Part shown: positions 1-11,579 of the stretch, piece by piece
How the letters are laid out: each line of letters opens with the position of its first letter
Numbering within the stretch: the first letter of the stretch is position 1
Assembly (NCBI GenBank): GCA_036417435.1
Contig: CM070901.1
Location: forward strand, 62,306,501 to 62,370,500
Length of the DNA: 64,000 nt
Origin: Inia geoffrensis
Lineage: Eukaryota > Chordata > Mammalia > Artiodactyla > Iniidae
Reading direction: 5' to 3'
Notes under the pieces: model-generated
What the model saw: only the letters and a program-made list of their open reading frames with translations
Databases searched by the model: none
Told to the model about the DNA's origin: nothing
Position numbers and translations under genes: made by a program

Positions 1-12
1 AAGATAAGCAAA

Positions 13-918
13 ATGAGAAGACAGAAAAACACACAGCAGATGAAGGAGCAAGATAAAAATGCACCAGGCCTAACAAATGAAGAGGTAATAGGCAGTCTAC
101 CTGAAAAAGAATTCAGAATAATGATAGTAAAGATGATCCAGAATCTCGGAAATAGAATGGAGGCAGGGATGGGGAAGATGCAAGAAATGTTTAACAAAGA
201 TCTAGAAGAACTAAAGAACAAACAAACAGAGATGAACAACACAATAACTGAAATGAAAAATACACTAGATGGGATCAATAGCAGAATAAGTGAGGCAGAA
301 GAACGGATAAGTGACCTGGAAGATAAAATAGTGGAAATAACTACTGCAGAGCAGAATAAAGAGAAAAGAATGAAAAGAACTGAGGACAGTCTCAGAGACC
401 TCTGGGACAACATTAAACGCACCAACATTCGAATTATAGGGGTTCCAGAGGATGAAGAAAAGAAGAAAGGGACTGAGAAAATATTTGAAGAGATTATAGT
501 TGAAAACTTCCCTAATATGGGAAAGGAAATAGTTAACCAAGTCCAGGAAGCAGAGAGAGTCCCATACAGGATAAACCCAAGGAGAAATACGCCAAGACAC
601 ATATTAATCAAACTCTCAAAAATTAAATACAAAGAAAGCATATTAAAAGCAGCAAGGGAAAAAAAACAAATAACACACAAGGGAATCCCCATAAGGCTAA
701 CAGCTGATCTCTCAGCAGAAACTCTGCAAGCCAGAAGGGAGTGGCAGGACATACTGAAAGTGATGAAGGAGAAAAGCCTGCAACCACGATTACTCTACCC
801 AGCAAAGATCTCATTCAGATTTGATGGAGAAATTAAAACCTTTACAGACAAGCAAAAGCTAAGAGAGTTCAGCACCACCAAACCAGCTTTACAACAAATG
901 CTAAAGGAACTTCTCTAG
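13..918 (+). CDS. L1 ORF1 protein (RNA-binding chaperone), intact
   Basis: 301 residues, close to the usual mammalian ORF1p length. The start MRRQKNTQQMKEQ is a typical L1 ORF1 N-terminus. Residues about 45-115 are rich in charged heptads (EMNNTITEMKNTLDGINSRI, then AEERISDLEDKI), the coiled coil that trimerises ORF1p. The RRM-like part follows (NIRIIGVPEDEE, about 137-150) and then the C-terminal domain (PRHILIKLSKIKYKESILKA, about 197-216). Known role: binds L1 RNA in cytoplasmic particles and acts as a nucleic-acid chaperone during retrotransposition. There is no internal stop. Whether it is expressed depends on the 5' UTR outside the window. Confidence 0.93.
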   Translation: MRRQKNTQQMKEQDKNAPGLTNEEVIGSLPEKEFRIMIVKMIQNLGNRMEAGMGKMQEMFNKDLEELKNKQTEMNNTITEMKNTLDGINSRISEAEERISDLEDKIVEITTAEQNKEKRMKRTEDSLRDLWDNIKRTNIRIIGVPEDEEKKKGTEKIFEEIIVENFPNMGKEIVNQVQEAERVPYRINPRRNTPRHILIKLSKIKYKESILKAAREKKQITHKGIPIRLTADLSAETLQARREWQDILKVMKEKSLQPRLLYPAKISFRFDGEIKTFTDKQKLREFSTTKPALQQMLKELL

Positions 919-976
919 ACAAGAAACACAAGAGAAGGAAAGGACCTATAACAACGAACCCAAAACAATTTAGAAA

Positions 977-3900
977 ATGGGAATAGGAACATACATATCG
1001 ATAATTACCTTAAATGTAAATGGACTAAATGCTCCCACCAAAAGACACAGATTGGCTGAATGGATACAAAAACAAGACCCATATATATGCTGTCTACAAG
1101 AGACCCACTTCAGACCTAGAGACACATACAGACTGAAAGTAAGGGGATGGAAAAAGATATTCCATGCAAATGGAAATCAAAAGAAAGCTGGAGTAGCAAT
1201 TCTCATATCAGACAAAATAGACTTTAAAATAAAGACCATTACAAGAGACAAAGAAGGACACTACATAATGATTAAGGGATCGATCCAAGAAGAAGATATA
1301 ACAATTGTAAATATTTATGCACCTAACACAGGAGCACCTCAATACATAAGGCAAAAACTAACAGCCATAAAAGGGGAAATCGACAGTAATACATTCATAG
1401 TAGGGGACTTCAACACCCCACTTTCACCAATGGACAGATCATCCAAAATGAAAATAAATAAGGAAACACAAGCTTTAAATGATACACTAAACAAGATGGA
1501 CTTAATTGATATCTATAGGACACTCCATCCAAAAACAACAGAATACACATTTTTCTCAAGTGCTCATGGAACATTCTCCAGGATAGATCATATCTTGGGT
1601 CACAAATCAAGCCTTGGTAAATTTAAGAAAATTGAAATTGTATCAAGTATCTTTTCTGACCACAACGCCATAAGACTAGATATCAATTACAGGAAAAGAT
1701 CTGTAAAAAATACAAACACATGGAGGCTAAACAATACATTACTCAATAATGAAGTGATCACTGAAGAAATCAAAGAGGAAATTAAAAAATATCTAGAAAC
1801 AAATGACAATGGAGACACAACGACCCAAAACCTATGGGATGCTGCAAAAGCAGTTCTAAGAGGGAAGTTTATAGCAATACAAGCCCACCTTAAGAAGCAG
1901 GAAACATCTCGAATAAACAACCTAACCTTACACCTAAAGCAATTAGAGAAAGAAGAACAAAAAAACCCCAAATTTAGTAGAAGGAAAGAAATTATAAAAA
2001 TCAGATCAGAAATAAATGAAAAAGAAATGAAGGAAACAATAGCAAAGATCAATAAAATTAAAAGTTGGTTCTTTGAGAAGATAAATAAAATAGATAAGCC
2101 ATTAGCCAAACTCATCAAGAAAAAAAGGGAGAAAACTCAAATCAATAGAATTAGAAATGAAAAAGGAGAAGTAACAACTGACACTGCAGAAATAAAAATG
2201 ATCATGAGAGATTACTACAAGCAACTCTATGCCAATAAAATGGACAATCTGGAAGAAATGGACAAATTCTTAGAAATGCACAAACTACCAAGACTGAATC
2301 AGGAAGAAATAGAAAATATGAACAGGCCAATCACAAACACTGAAATTGAAACTGTGATTAAAAATCTTCCAACAAACAAAAGCCCAGGACCAGATGGCTT
2401 CACAGCCGAATTCTATCAAGCATTTAGAGAAGAGCTAACACCTATCCTTCTCAAACTCTTCCAAAACATAGCAGAGGGAGGAACACTCCCCAATTCCTTC
2501 TACGAGGCCACCATCACCTTGATACCAAAACCAGACAAGGATGTCACAAAGAAAGAAAACTACAGGCCAATATCACTGATGAACATAGATGCAAAAATCC
2601 TCAACAAAATACTAGCAAAAAGAATCCAACAGCACATCAAAAGGATCATACACCATGATCAAGTGGGGTTTATTCCAGGAATGCAAGGATTCTTCAATAT
2701 ACGCAAATCTATCAATGTGATAAACCATATTAACAAATTGAAGGAGAAAAACCATATGATCATCTCAATAGATGCAGAGAAAGCTTTTGACAAAATTCAA
2801 CACCCATTTATGATAAAAACCCTACAGAAAGTAGGCATAGAGGGACCTTTCCTCAACATAATAAAGGCCATATATGACAAACCCACAGCCAACATCATCC
2901 TCAATGGTGAAAAAGTGAAAGCATTTCCACTAAGATCAGGAACAAGACAAGGTTGCCCACTCTCACCACTCTTATTCAACATAGTTTTGGAAGTTTTAGC
3001 CACAGCAATCAGAGAAGAAAAGGAAATAAAAGGAATCCAAATCGGAAAAGAAGAAGTAAAGCTGTCACTGTTTGCAGATGACATGATACTATACATAGAG
3101 AATCCTAAGATGCTACCAGAAAACTACTAGAGCTAATCAATGAATTTGGTAAAGTAGCAGGATACAAAATTAATGCACAGAAATCTCTGGCATTCCTATA
3201 CACTAAGGATGAAAAATCTGAAAGTGAAATCAAGAAAACACTGCCATTTACCATTGCAACAAAAAGAATAAAATACCTAGGAATAAACCTACCTAGGGAG
3301 ACAAAAGACTTGTATGCAGAAAATTATAAGACACTGATGAAAGAAATCAAAGACGATACAAATAGATGGAGGGATATACCATGTTCTTGGATGGGAAGAA
3401 TCAATATTGTGAAAATGACTCTACTACCCAAAGCAATCTATAGATTCAATGCGATCCCTATCAAACTGCCACTGGCATTTTTCACAGAACTAGAACAAAG
3501 AATTTCACAATTTGTATGGAAACACAAAAGACCCCGAATAGCTAAAGCAATCTTGAGAGCGAAAAATGGAGCTGGAGGAATCAGGCTCCCTGACTTCAGA
3601 CTATATTACAAAGCTACAGTAATCAAGACAGTATGGTACTGGCACAAAAACAGAACGATAGATCAATGGAACAGAATAGAAAGCCCAGAGATAAACCCAC
3701 GCACATATGGACACCTTATCTTTGATAATGGTGGCAGGAATATACAGTGGAGAAAGGACAGCCTCTTCAATAAGTGGTGCTGGGAAAACTGGACAGCTAC
3801 ATGTAAAAGTATGAGCTTAGATCACTCCCTAACACCATACACAAAAATAAGCTCAAAATGGATTAAAGACCTAAATGTAAGGCCAGAAACTATCAAACTC

Positions 3901-4794
3901 TTAGAGGAAAACATAGGCAGAACACTCTATGACATAAATCACAGCAAGATCCTTTTTGACCCACCTCCTAGAGCAATGGAAATAAAAACAAAAATAAACA
4001 AATGGGACCTAATGAAACTTCAAAGCTTTTGCACAGCAAAGGAAACCATAAACAAGACCAAAAGACAACCCTCAGAATGGGAGAAAATATTTGCAAATGA
4101 AGCAACTGACAAAGGATTAATCTCCAAAATTTACAAGCAGCTTATGCAGCTCAATAACAAAAAAACAAACAACCCAATCCAAAAATGGGCAGAAGACCTA
4201 AATAGACATTTCTCCAAAGAAGATATGCAGACTGCCAACAAACACATGAAAGAATGCTCAACATCATTAATCATTAGAGAAATGCAAATCAAAACTACAA
4301 TGAGATATCATCTCACCCCAGTTAGAATGGCCATCATCAAAAAATCTAGAAACAATAAATGCTGGAGAGGGTGTGGACAAAAGGGAACCCTCTTGCACTG
4401 CTGGTGGGAATGTGAATTGGTTCAGCCACTATGGAGAACAGTATGGAGGTTCCTTAAAAAACTAAAAATAGAACTACCATATGACCCAGCAATCCCACTA
4501 CTGGGCATATACCCTGAGAAAACCAAAATTGAAAAAGAGGCATGTACCAAAATGTTCATCGCAGCTCTATTTACGATAGCCTGGAGATGGAACCAACCTA
4601 AGTGCCCATCGTCAGATGAATGGATAAAGAAGATGTGGCACATATACACAATGGAATATTACTCAGCGTTAAAAAGAAATGAAATTGAGCTATTTGTAAT
4701 GAGGTGGATAGACCTCGAGTCTGTCATACAGAGTGAAGTAAGTCAGAAAGACAAAGACAAATACCGTATGCTAACACATGTATATGGAATTTAA
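977..4794 (+). pseudogene. L1 ORF2 (endonuclease-reverse transcriptase), one frameshift
   Basis: The first segment (977-3130, 717 residues) holds the APE-type endonuclease with its key residues: N in LNVNGLN, E in CLQETH, the NIYAPN tyrosine, GDFN, RIDHIL and SDHNA. The reverse transcriptase follows, with [25 protein letters not shown] and the catalytic FADD. A one-base loss near 3107 (CCTAAGATG where copy C at 48036 has CCTAAAGATG) ends the frame at PKMLPENY. The next frame continues without a stop to 4794, carrying the C-terminal Cys/His knuckle C-x3-C-x7-H-x4-C ([18 protein letters not shown]) and the usual [12 protein letters not shown] end. I see no other lesion. Known role: target-primed reverse transcription; as it stands the product would stop just after the RT active site. 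Confidence 0.93.
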
Positions 4795-5217
4795 GGAAAA
4801 AAAAATGTTATGAAGAACCTAGGGGTAAGACAGGAACAAAGACAGAGACCTACTGGAGAACGGAATTGAGGATATGGGGAGCGGGAGGGGTGAGCTATGA
4901 GAGGGCGAGGGAGGGGCATGGACATATATATACTAACAAACGTAAGGTAGATAGCTAATGGGAAGCAGCCGCTTGGCACAGGGATATCAGCTCGGTGCTT
5001 TGTGACTGCCTGGAGGGGTGGGATAGGGAGGGAAGGAAGGAGGGAGACGCAAGAGGGAAGAAATATGTGAACGTCTGTATATATATAACTGATTCACTTT
5101 GTTATAAAGTAGAAACTGACACACCATTGTAGAGCAATTTTAACCCAATAAAGATGTTAAAAAAAAAAAAAATAAATAAAAAAAATAAATAAATAAAAAA
5201 AAAAAAAAAAAAAAAAA

Positions 5218-7065
5218 GAAAATCGCATCTAAAAAAAATACTTAGGAATAAACCTGACCAAGAATGTGAAAGACTTATACACTGAGAACTATAAAACACT
5301 GATAGAGAAAATTGAAGATGATTCAAAGAGATGGAAATATATCCCATGCCCTTGGATTATAAGAATTAATATTGTTAAAATGGCCATACTATCTAAAGCA
5401 ATCTATAGATTTAATGTGATCCTTATTAAATTACCCATGACATTTTTCACAGAACTAGAACAAATAATCCTAAAATTTATATGGAATCACAAAAGACCAA
5501 GAATTGGCAAAGCAAACATGAGGAAAAAGAACAAAGCTGGAGGCATAACCCTCACAGACTTCAAACAATACTACAAAGTAATCAAAACAGCATGGGATTG
5601 GCACAAAATCAGACATATGGATCAATGGAACAGAATAGAGAGCCCAGAAATAAACCCACACACTTATGATCAATTAATCTTCAACAAGGGATGCGAGAAT
5701 ACAAAATGGAGAAAAGACAGTCCCTTCAGCAAGTGGTGTTGGGAAAGTTGGACAGCCGCATGGAAATCAATGAAGTTAGAACACTGACTCACACCATACA
5801 CAAAAACTCAAAATGGATTAAAGACTTCAACATAAGACATGATACCATACCACTCCTAGAAGAGAACATAGGCAAAACATTCTCTGACCTAAATCGTACC
5901 AATGTTTTCATAAGTCAGTATCCCAAGGCAATAGAAATAAAAGCAAAAATAAACAAATGAGACCTAATCAAACATAAGCTTTTGCAAAGCAAAGGAAACC
6001 ATAAACAAAATGAAAAGGCAACCCACAGAATGGGAGAAAATATTTGCAAATGATGCTACCAACAAGGGATTAATTCAAAATATACAAACCACTCATAAAT
6101 TCAATAACAAAAGATGATCAACATTGTTAATTATTAGAGAAATGCAAATAAAAACTACAATGAGGAACCCCCTCACACCAGTCAGAATGGCCATGATCAA
6201 AAAGGCTACAAATAATAAAGCTGGAGAGGGTGTGGAGGAAAGGGGAACCCTCTTACACTGCTGGTGGTAATGTAAATTGGTGTAGCCACTATGGAAAACA
6301 GTATGCAGATTCCTTAAAAACTAAAAATAGAGTTGCCATATGATTCAGCAATCCTACTCCTCAGCATATATATGGAGAAACCTATAATTTGAAAAGACAC
6401 ATATAATAAAGACACCCCAATGTTCACTGTAGCATTATTTACAATAGCCAAGACATGGAAGCAACCTAGATGTCCATTAACAGATGAATGGATAAAGAAA
6501 ATGTGAGATCTATCATCTATCTATCAATCTATCTATCTCTATCATCTATCTATCTATCTGTCCTACACACACACAATGGAATATTACTCAGCCATAAAAC
6601 AGAATGAAATAACTCCATTTGCAGAAACATGGATGGACCTTGAGATTATCATACTAAGTGAAGTAAGCCATACAGAGAAAGCCAAATATTATACAGTATC
6701 ACTTATATAGAGAATCTAAAAAATGATACAAATGAACTTATTTACAAAACAGAAATAGACTCACAGACAGAGAGGGCAGACTTATGGTTACCAAAGGGGA
6801 AAGTGGGGGGAGGGATGAACTGGGAGTTTGGGATTAACATATACACACTACTGAATATAAAATAGAATAACTAACAAGGACCTATTGTATAGCACAGGGA
6901 ACTATACTCAATGTCTTGTAATAATTTATAAGGGAAAAATTCTGAAAAAGAATATATATATATTTATTTGTATATAATATATAAAACTGAATCACTTTGC
7001 TGTACACCTGAAACTAATACAACATAACCAACTGCACTGCAATAAAAAATAAAAATAAAGATAAA
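5218..7065 (+). mobile_element. Older L1 fragment, 5'-truncated within ORF2
   Basis: Begins inside ORF2 (translations such as [19 protein letters not shown]) and continues through the Cys/His-knuckle region and 3' UTR to an AATAAAAATAAAG tail near 7062. It has many frameshifts and stops and a 3' UTR unlike that of copy A, so it is an older subfamily. It abuts the copy A tail, which suggests copy A either inserted into this element or landed beside it. Confidence 0.85.
6509..6576. repeat. (TCTA)n microsatellite with short CA run
   Basis: Interrupted TCTA/TCAT tetranucleotide repeats followed by CACACACA, inside the ORF2 3' end of the older L1. It lies where the ORF2 text reads 'aaagaaaatgtg' before 'caatggaatattac', so it grew within the element. 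Confidence 0.9.
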
Positions 7066-9408
7066 CATACTGTAGTATTTCTGATCATCTTTTAATGCCA
7101 ACTTTTAAAAAATTACAAAAACATAGAAATAAGGCTACTGAGGTGTAACTGACATTAACTACATTCAGGGAGTTTAAACTCAAATTTATTTTTAGCTTGT
7201 TTTTGAAAGGACCCAGTAACTAATTATCTCTAATATTTATCTCTGGATTTAAGTCTTACCTTTGTAGTTAGCAAACTGTGCTACAGGAAGAATTTTTATC
7301 TGCTTGTGAAAATCTTTTCTCTCTTAATTACTTCTTTGTCAGCTACCCCTTGAGCTATTAAATATTGTTACCCAGTCAAAACTGTCAAACTGTCTTTGTG
7401 AAGCTCATAGGATTATGGTTGTATACATTTATAGACAGAGGATTTACTTCTGCAGGAGACAGAAAATGACAAGGTACAAGATTAGGTTAACCTCAAGTGG
7501 AAAAATGTTAATGGTTGTCAGCAGTGAAAAGAAATATCCTTGTCCCATTATAAAAACATCTATATCACTGAATTATTTCAAAGCAGTTGCATGGTATTTC
7601 CTACATGCCAGAGAGCACTCAAAATTCACAAATTATACATGGCTGAGAGTGCATTTTAAAAAATGTGTCCCAAACATGACTTTACTCAGTGGAGTTTACT
7701 TTCATCTGTTTAGTGATTGTAATACTGCTTCTAATAAAACCCTTTGGTAGTTGCTTTATTTTTCATTCATGAAGTATTGTGAATGAATCAATAAATGTTT
7801 ATAGAGCATCTGCTATGTGCTGCTTACTTTTCTAGGTGGTGGGGATAAAAAGAGGAAAAGACATGGTCTCCTCTCTTTGGATAACAGAAAACAGCCTGAC
7901 AAGACACTGTGAAATATTATACAAAGGTAGTGCAGAATTGAGGGGCACTACCTCTATTCTGTTCTAAGTGGGGGAGATCGCCCATCTAGTCATCTTATAT
8001 AAAGTCAATCATTGCTACTTGGGCAGAACCAATAACTTCTATCACAATTCCCACTGGAAAATTTAGTAAAATATTCTGAAACTGCTGTCTGTATAAAACA
8101 TCACACTGTCCCCTTTTCTAGTTTTTAAGTTTCTTTAATCTATGGCATTGAAAGAACATGCTTCCAGCATCATGTTCTCTGTGTGGTTTACTCTCAATCC
8201 AATATGAAAGAGGTTGAGCAGATTTGAAGATGAGATCAAGGCTTCCTATATTTGCATCATCTGTGGTACCCACAGGTTAACGAGTGAGGAGTGGATTAAC
8301 TGTACATTGTGTAGGTGTTACAGAGGAAGTGTACTGGACTCTCTTTCAGGCCAGGTCCAGTCAGGAAGCTACCCTGGAAGCCGGGGGCAGAAGAAAGAAC
8401 ACAGTGGCTTCTGGAGAACACAGAGGTACTGGAGACAGAGCTCAGAGGAGCTAGGGGTAGCTTCAGGACCATGCCGGTGAAGAGAGAAGATATTCCTAAG
8501 GAACTGCATGGCAGAGATCTAGCAAAAAACTATAGAGGAAGAGAGAAATATAATCAAAGAGGACTCACACTTAACCTTTGAGCAAATGAAAACAGGCTGA
8601 GAATTTACAGTAATCCTGTTATAAAGAAGTAGTGTTTCCAAAATTTTGCAGAGAGGAAGCTTTGTTTTTGTCTTTGTGGACTGCACAAAAATCAGAATCC
8701 TTATATATTATTTACTGTTAACATTTTTGGAGAGATCTTTCCAGCTTTCAGTCACTTTCTTAACTGCCCCCTCTCAATTCATGCACGTGGGGTTGGGGGA
8801 TAGCTCCCAGCAGCCATGTGGGTATAAAATAACTGCTCTCTGCCCATGGTTGCTTGGTTTAGGGGTGAGAACTTGACCCAAGTTGACCTAGCCTATTCGC
8901 TGGAAATTTAGAACAGGAGTTAAGAAGCACATTCCCCTCATATTTCTGGGCCTGTTGACTCAAGCTGGGTAGTTATGGACAGCCATATTCTGCATTGCAG
9001 GCTGGGAGCAGAGGAAGATGTTCTGTGGAGAGTGGGGAGAAGGAGTCAATGGTCAGAGCAGAGACATGAGAGAGAGGATCCTGTCTGAGTTTTGAGCAGT
9101 CTTCCAGCTTCTGGAGCCAGTTCTTCTTGAGGCCAGGCTGTGTGTCTGTCCTATGATGGGTAGTCCTACACATTTATCAAAATATCCTCTCTTTTGCTTA
9201 ATTTAGCCTTGTACTACAGAGGACCTGAAATGTGTGGCATTCATAATTGATTTAACTGTACAGTATACCACATATTAGTTCTTATTCCAAAGGTTTTAGT
9301 ATGAACCTGGTATACCCTACTGCAGTTCTTCTGGTATTGGTATGGCTACATCACTATGTGCCATGTGACAAGTTGAGTTCTTCTTCCTCTCTCTCTCTTT
9401 TAAAAAAA
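7066..9408. other. Unique DNA, no gene recognised
   Basis: AT-rich non-coding sequence. Around 7770-7870 there is a weak match to an ancient repeat of the 'gagcatctgctatgtgc' type. The small open frames at 7415-7750 and 8214-8581 have no recognisable domain, no splice context and no family resemblance; I treat them as chance. Confidence 0.5.
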
Positions 9409-9416
9409 TTTTACTT

Positions 9417-11575
9417 AGCCACAGCAATCAGAGAAGAAAAAGAAATAAAAGGAATCCAAATCGGAAAAGAAGTAAAGCTGTCACTGTTTGCAGATGACAT
9501 GATACTATACATAGAGAATCCTAAGATGCTACCAGAAAACTACTAGAGCTAATCAATGAATTTGGTAAAGTAACAGGATACAAAATTAATGCACAGAAAT
9601 CTCTGGCATTCCTATACACTAATGAGGAAAAATCTGAAAGTGAAATTAAGAAAACACTCCCATTTACCATTGCAACAAAAAGAATAAAATACCTAGGAAT
9701 AAACCTACAAGGAGACAAAAGACCTGTATGCAGAAAACTATAAGATACTGATGAAAGAAATTAAAGATGATACAAATAGATGGAGAGATATACCATGTTC
9801 TCAGACTGGAATAATCAACATTGTTAAAATGACTCTACTACCCAAAGCAATCTACAGATTCAATGCAATCCCTATCAAACTACCACTGACATTTTTCACA
9901 GAACTAGAACAAAACATTTCACAATTTGTATGCAAACACAAAAGACCCCAAATAGCCAAAGCAATCTTGACAAAGAAAAACGGAGCTGGAGGAATCAGGC
10001 TTGCTGACTTCAGACTATACTACAAAGCTACAGTAATCAAGACAGAATGGTACTGGCACAAAAACAGAAATATAGACCAATGGAACAAGATAGGAAGCCC
10101 AGAGATAAACCCGTGCACCTATGGTCGACTAATCTATAGCAATAGAGGCAAGGATATACAGTGGAGAAAAGACAGCCTCTTCAATGAGTGGTCCTGGGAA
10201 AACTGGACAGCTACATGTAAAAGAATGAAATTAGAACACTCTCTAACACCATACACAAAAATAAACTCAAAATGGATTAAAGACCCAAATGTAAGGCCAA
10301 ACACCATCAAATTCTTAGAGGAAAATATAGGCAGAACACTCTATGACATAAATCACAGCAAGATCCTTTTTGACCCACCTCCTACAGAAATGGAAATAAA
10401 AACAAAAATAAACAAATGGGACCTAATGAAACTTAAAAGCTTTTGCACAACAAAGGAAACCATAAATAAGACGAAAAGACAACCCTCAGGATGGAAGAAA
10501 ATATTTGCAAATGAAGCAACTGACAAAGGATTAATCTCCAAAACATACAAGCAACCCATGCAGCTCAATATCAAAAAACAAACAACCTAATTCAAAAATG
10601 GGCAGAAGACCTAAATAGATATTTCTCCCAAGAAGATATACAGATTGCCAACAAACACATGAAAGAATGCTCAACATCATTAATCATTAGACAAATGCAA
10701 ATCAAAACTACAATGAGCTATCACCTCACACCGGTCAGAATGGCCATCATCAAAAAATCTACAAACAATAAATGCTGGAGAGGGTGGTGTGGAAAAGGGA
10801 ACCCTCTCGCACTGTTGGTGGGAATGTAAATTGATACAGCGATGATGGAGAACAGTATGGAGGTTCCTTAAAAATCTAAAAATAGAACTACCATACGACC
10901 CAGCAATCCCACTACTGGACTTATACCCTGCGAAGACCATAATTCAAAAAGAGTCATGTACCACAATGTTCATTGCAGCTCTATTTACAATAGCCAGGAC
11001 ATGGAAGCAACCTGTCTATCAACAGATAAATGGATAAAGAAGATGTGGCATGTATATACGATGGAATATTACTCAGACATAAAACGGAATGAAACTGAGT
11101 TATTTGTAGTGAGGTGGATGGACCTAGGGACTGTCATACAGAGTGAAGTAAGTCAGAAAGAGAAAAACAAATACCGTATGCTAATACATATATATGGAAT
11201 CTAAAAAAAAAAAAAAAAATGTTAGAAGAACCTAGGGGCAAGACAACAATAAAGATGCAGACCTACTAGAGAATGGACTTGAGGATACGGGAGGGGGAAG
11301 TGTAAGCTGGGACAAAGTGAGAGAGTGGCATGGACATATATACACTACCAAACGTAAAATAGATAGCTAGTGGGAAGCAGCCGCATAGCACAGGGAGATC
11401 AGCTCCATGCTTTGTCACCACCTAGAGGGGTGGGATAGGGAGGGTGGGAGGGAGGGAGATGAAAGAGGGAAGAGATATGGGGACATATGTATATGTATAA
11501 CTGATTCACTTTGTTATAAAGCAGAAACTAACACACCATTGTAAAGCAATTATACTCCAATAAAGATGTTAAAAA
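9417..11575 (+). mobile_element. Young L1, 5'-truncated in the RT domain (copy B)
   Basis: Starts at the ORF2 text for [16 protein letters not shown] (equivalent to about 2998 of copy A) and runs to the 3' UTR and AATAAAGATGTT end. Imperfect target-site duplications flank it: AAAAAATTTTACT before and AAAAAATTTTTACT after. It carries the same one-base loss as copy A at PKMLPENY (9522-9546), a further lesion near 9708 (CTACAAGGAG against CTACCTAGGGAG in copy A), and more frameshifts towards the 3' end. Largest remaining open part: 9751-10590. Confidence 0.93.
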
Positions 11576-11579
11576 AATT

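Larger units (their letters stand above)
1..5217 (+). mobile_element. Near-full-length young L1 (copy A), 5' UTR outside window
   Basis: A LINE-1 on the plus strand with ORF1, a 58-bp spacer, ORF2, a G-rich 3' UTR and an AATAAA signal near 5149, followed by an A-rich tail to about 5217. The window opens 12 bp before the ORF1 start, so the 5' UTR and promoter cannot be judged. Its 3' UTR (4795-5160) recurs in the copies ending near 11575, 16095, 20515, 59433 and 62464 and, inverted, at 54900. ORF1 is open throughout and ORF2 has one frameshift, so this is a recent insertion. It is followed directly by an older L1 in the same orientation. Confidence 0.95.

Noticed and set aside
8214..8581. Two 88-codon frames that might be an exon
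   Set aside because: No homology recognised, frames overlap out of phase, no splice or start context.
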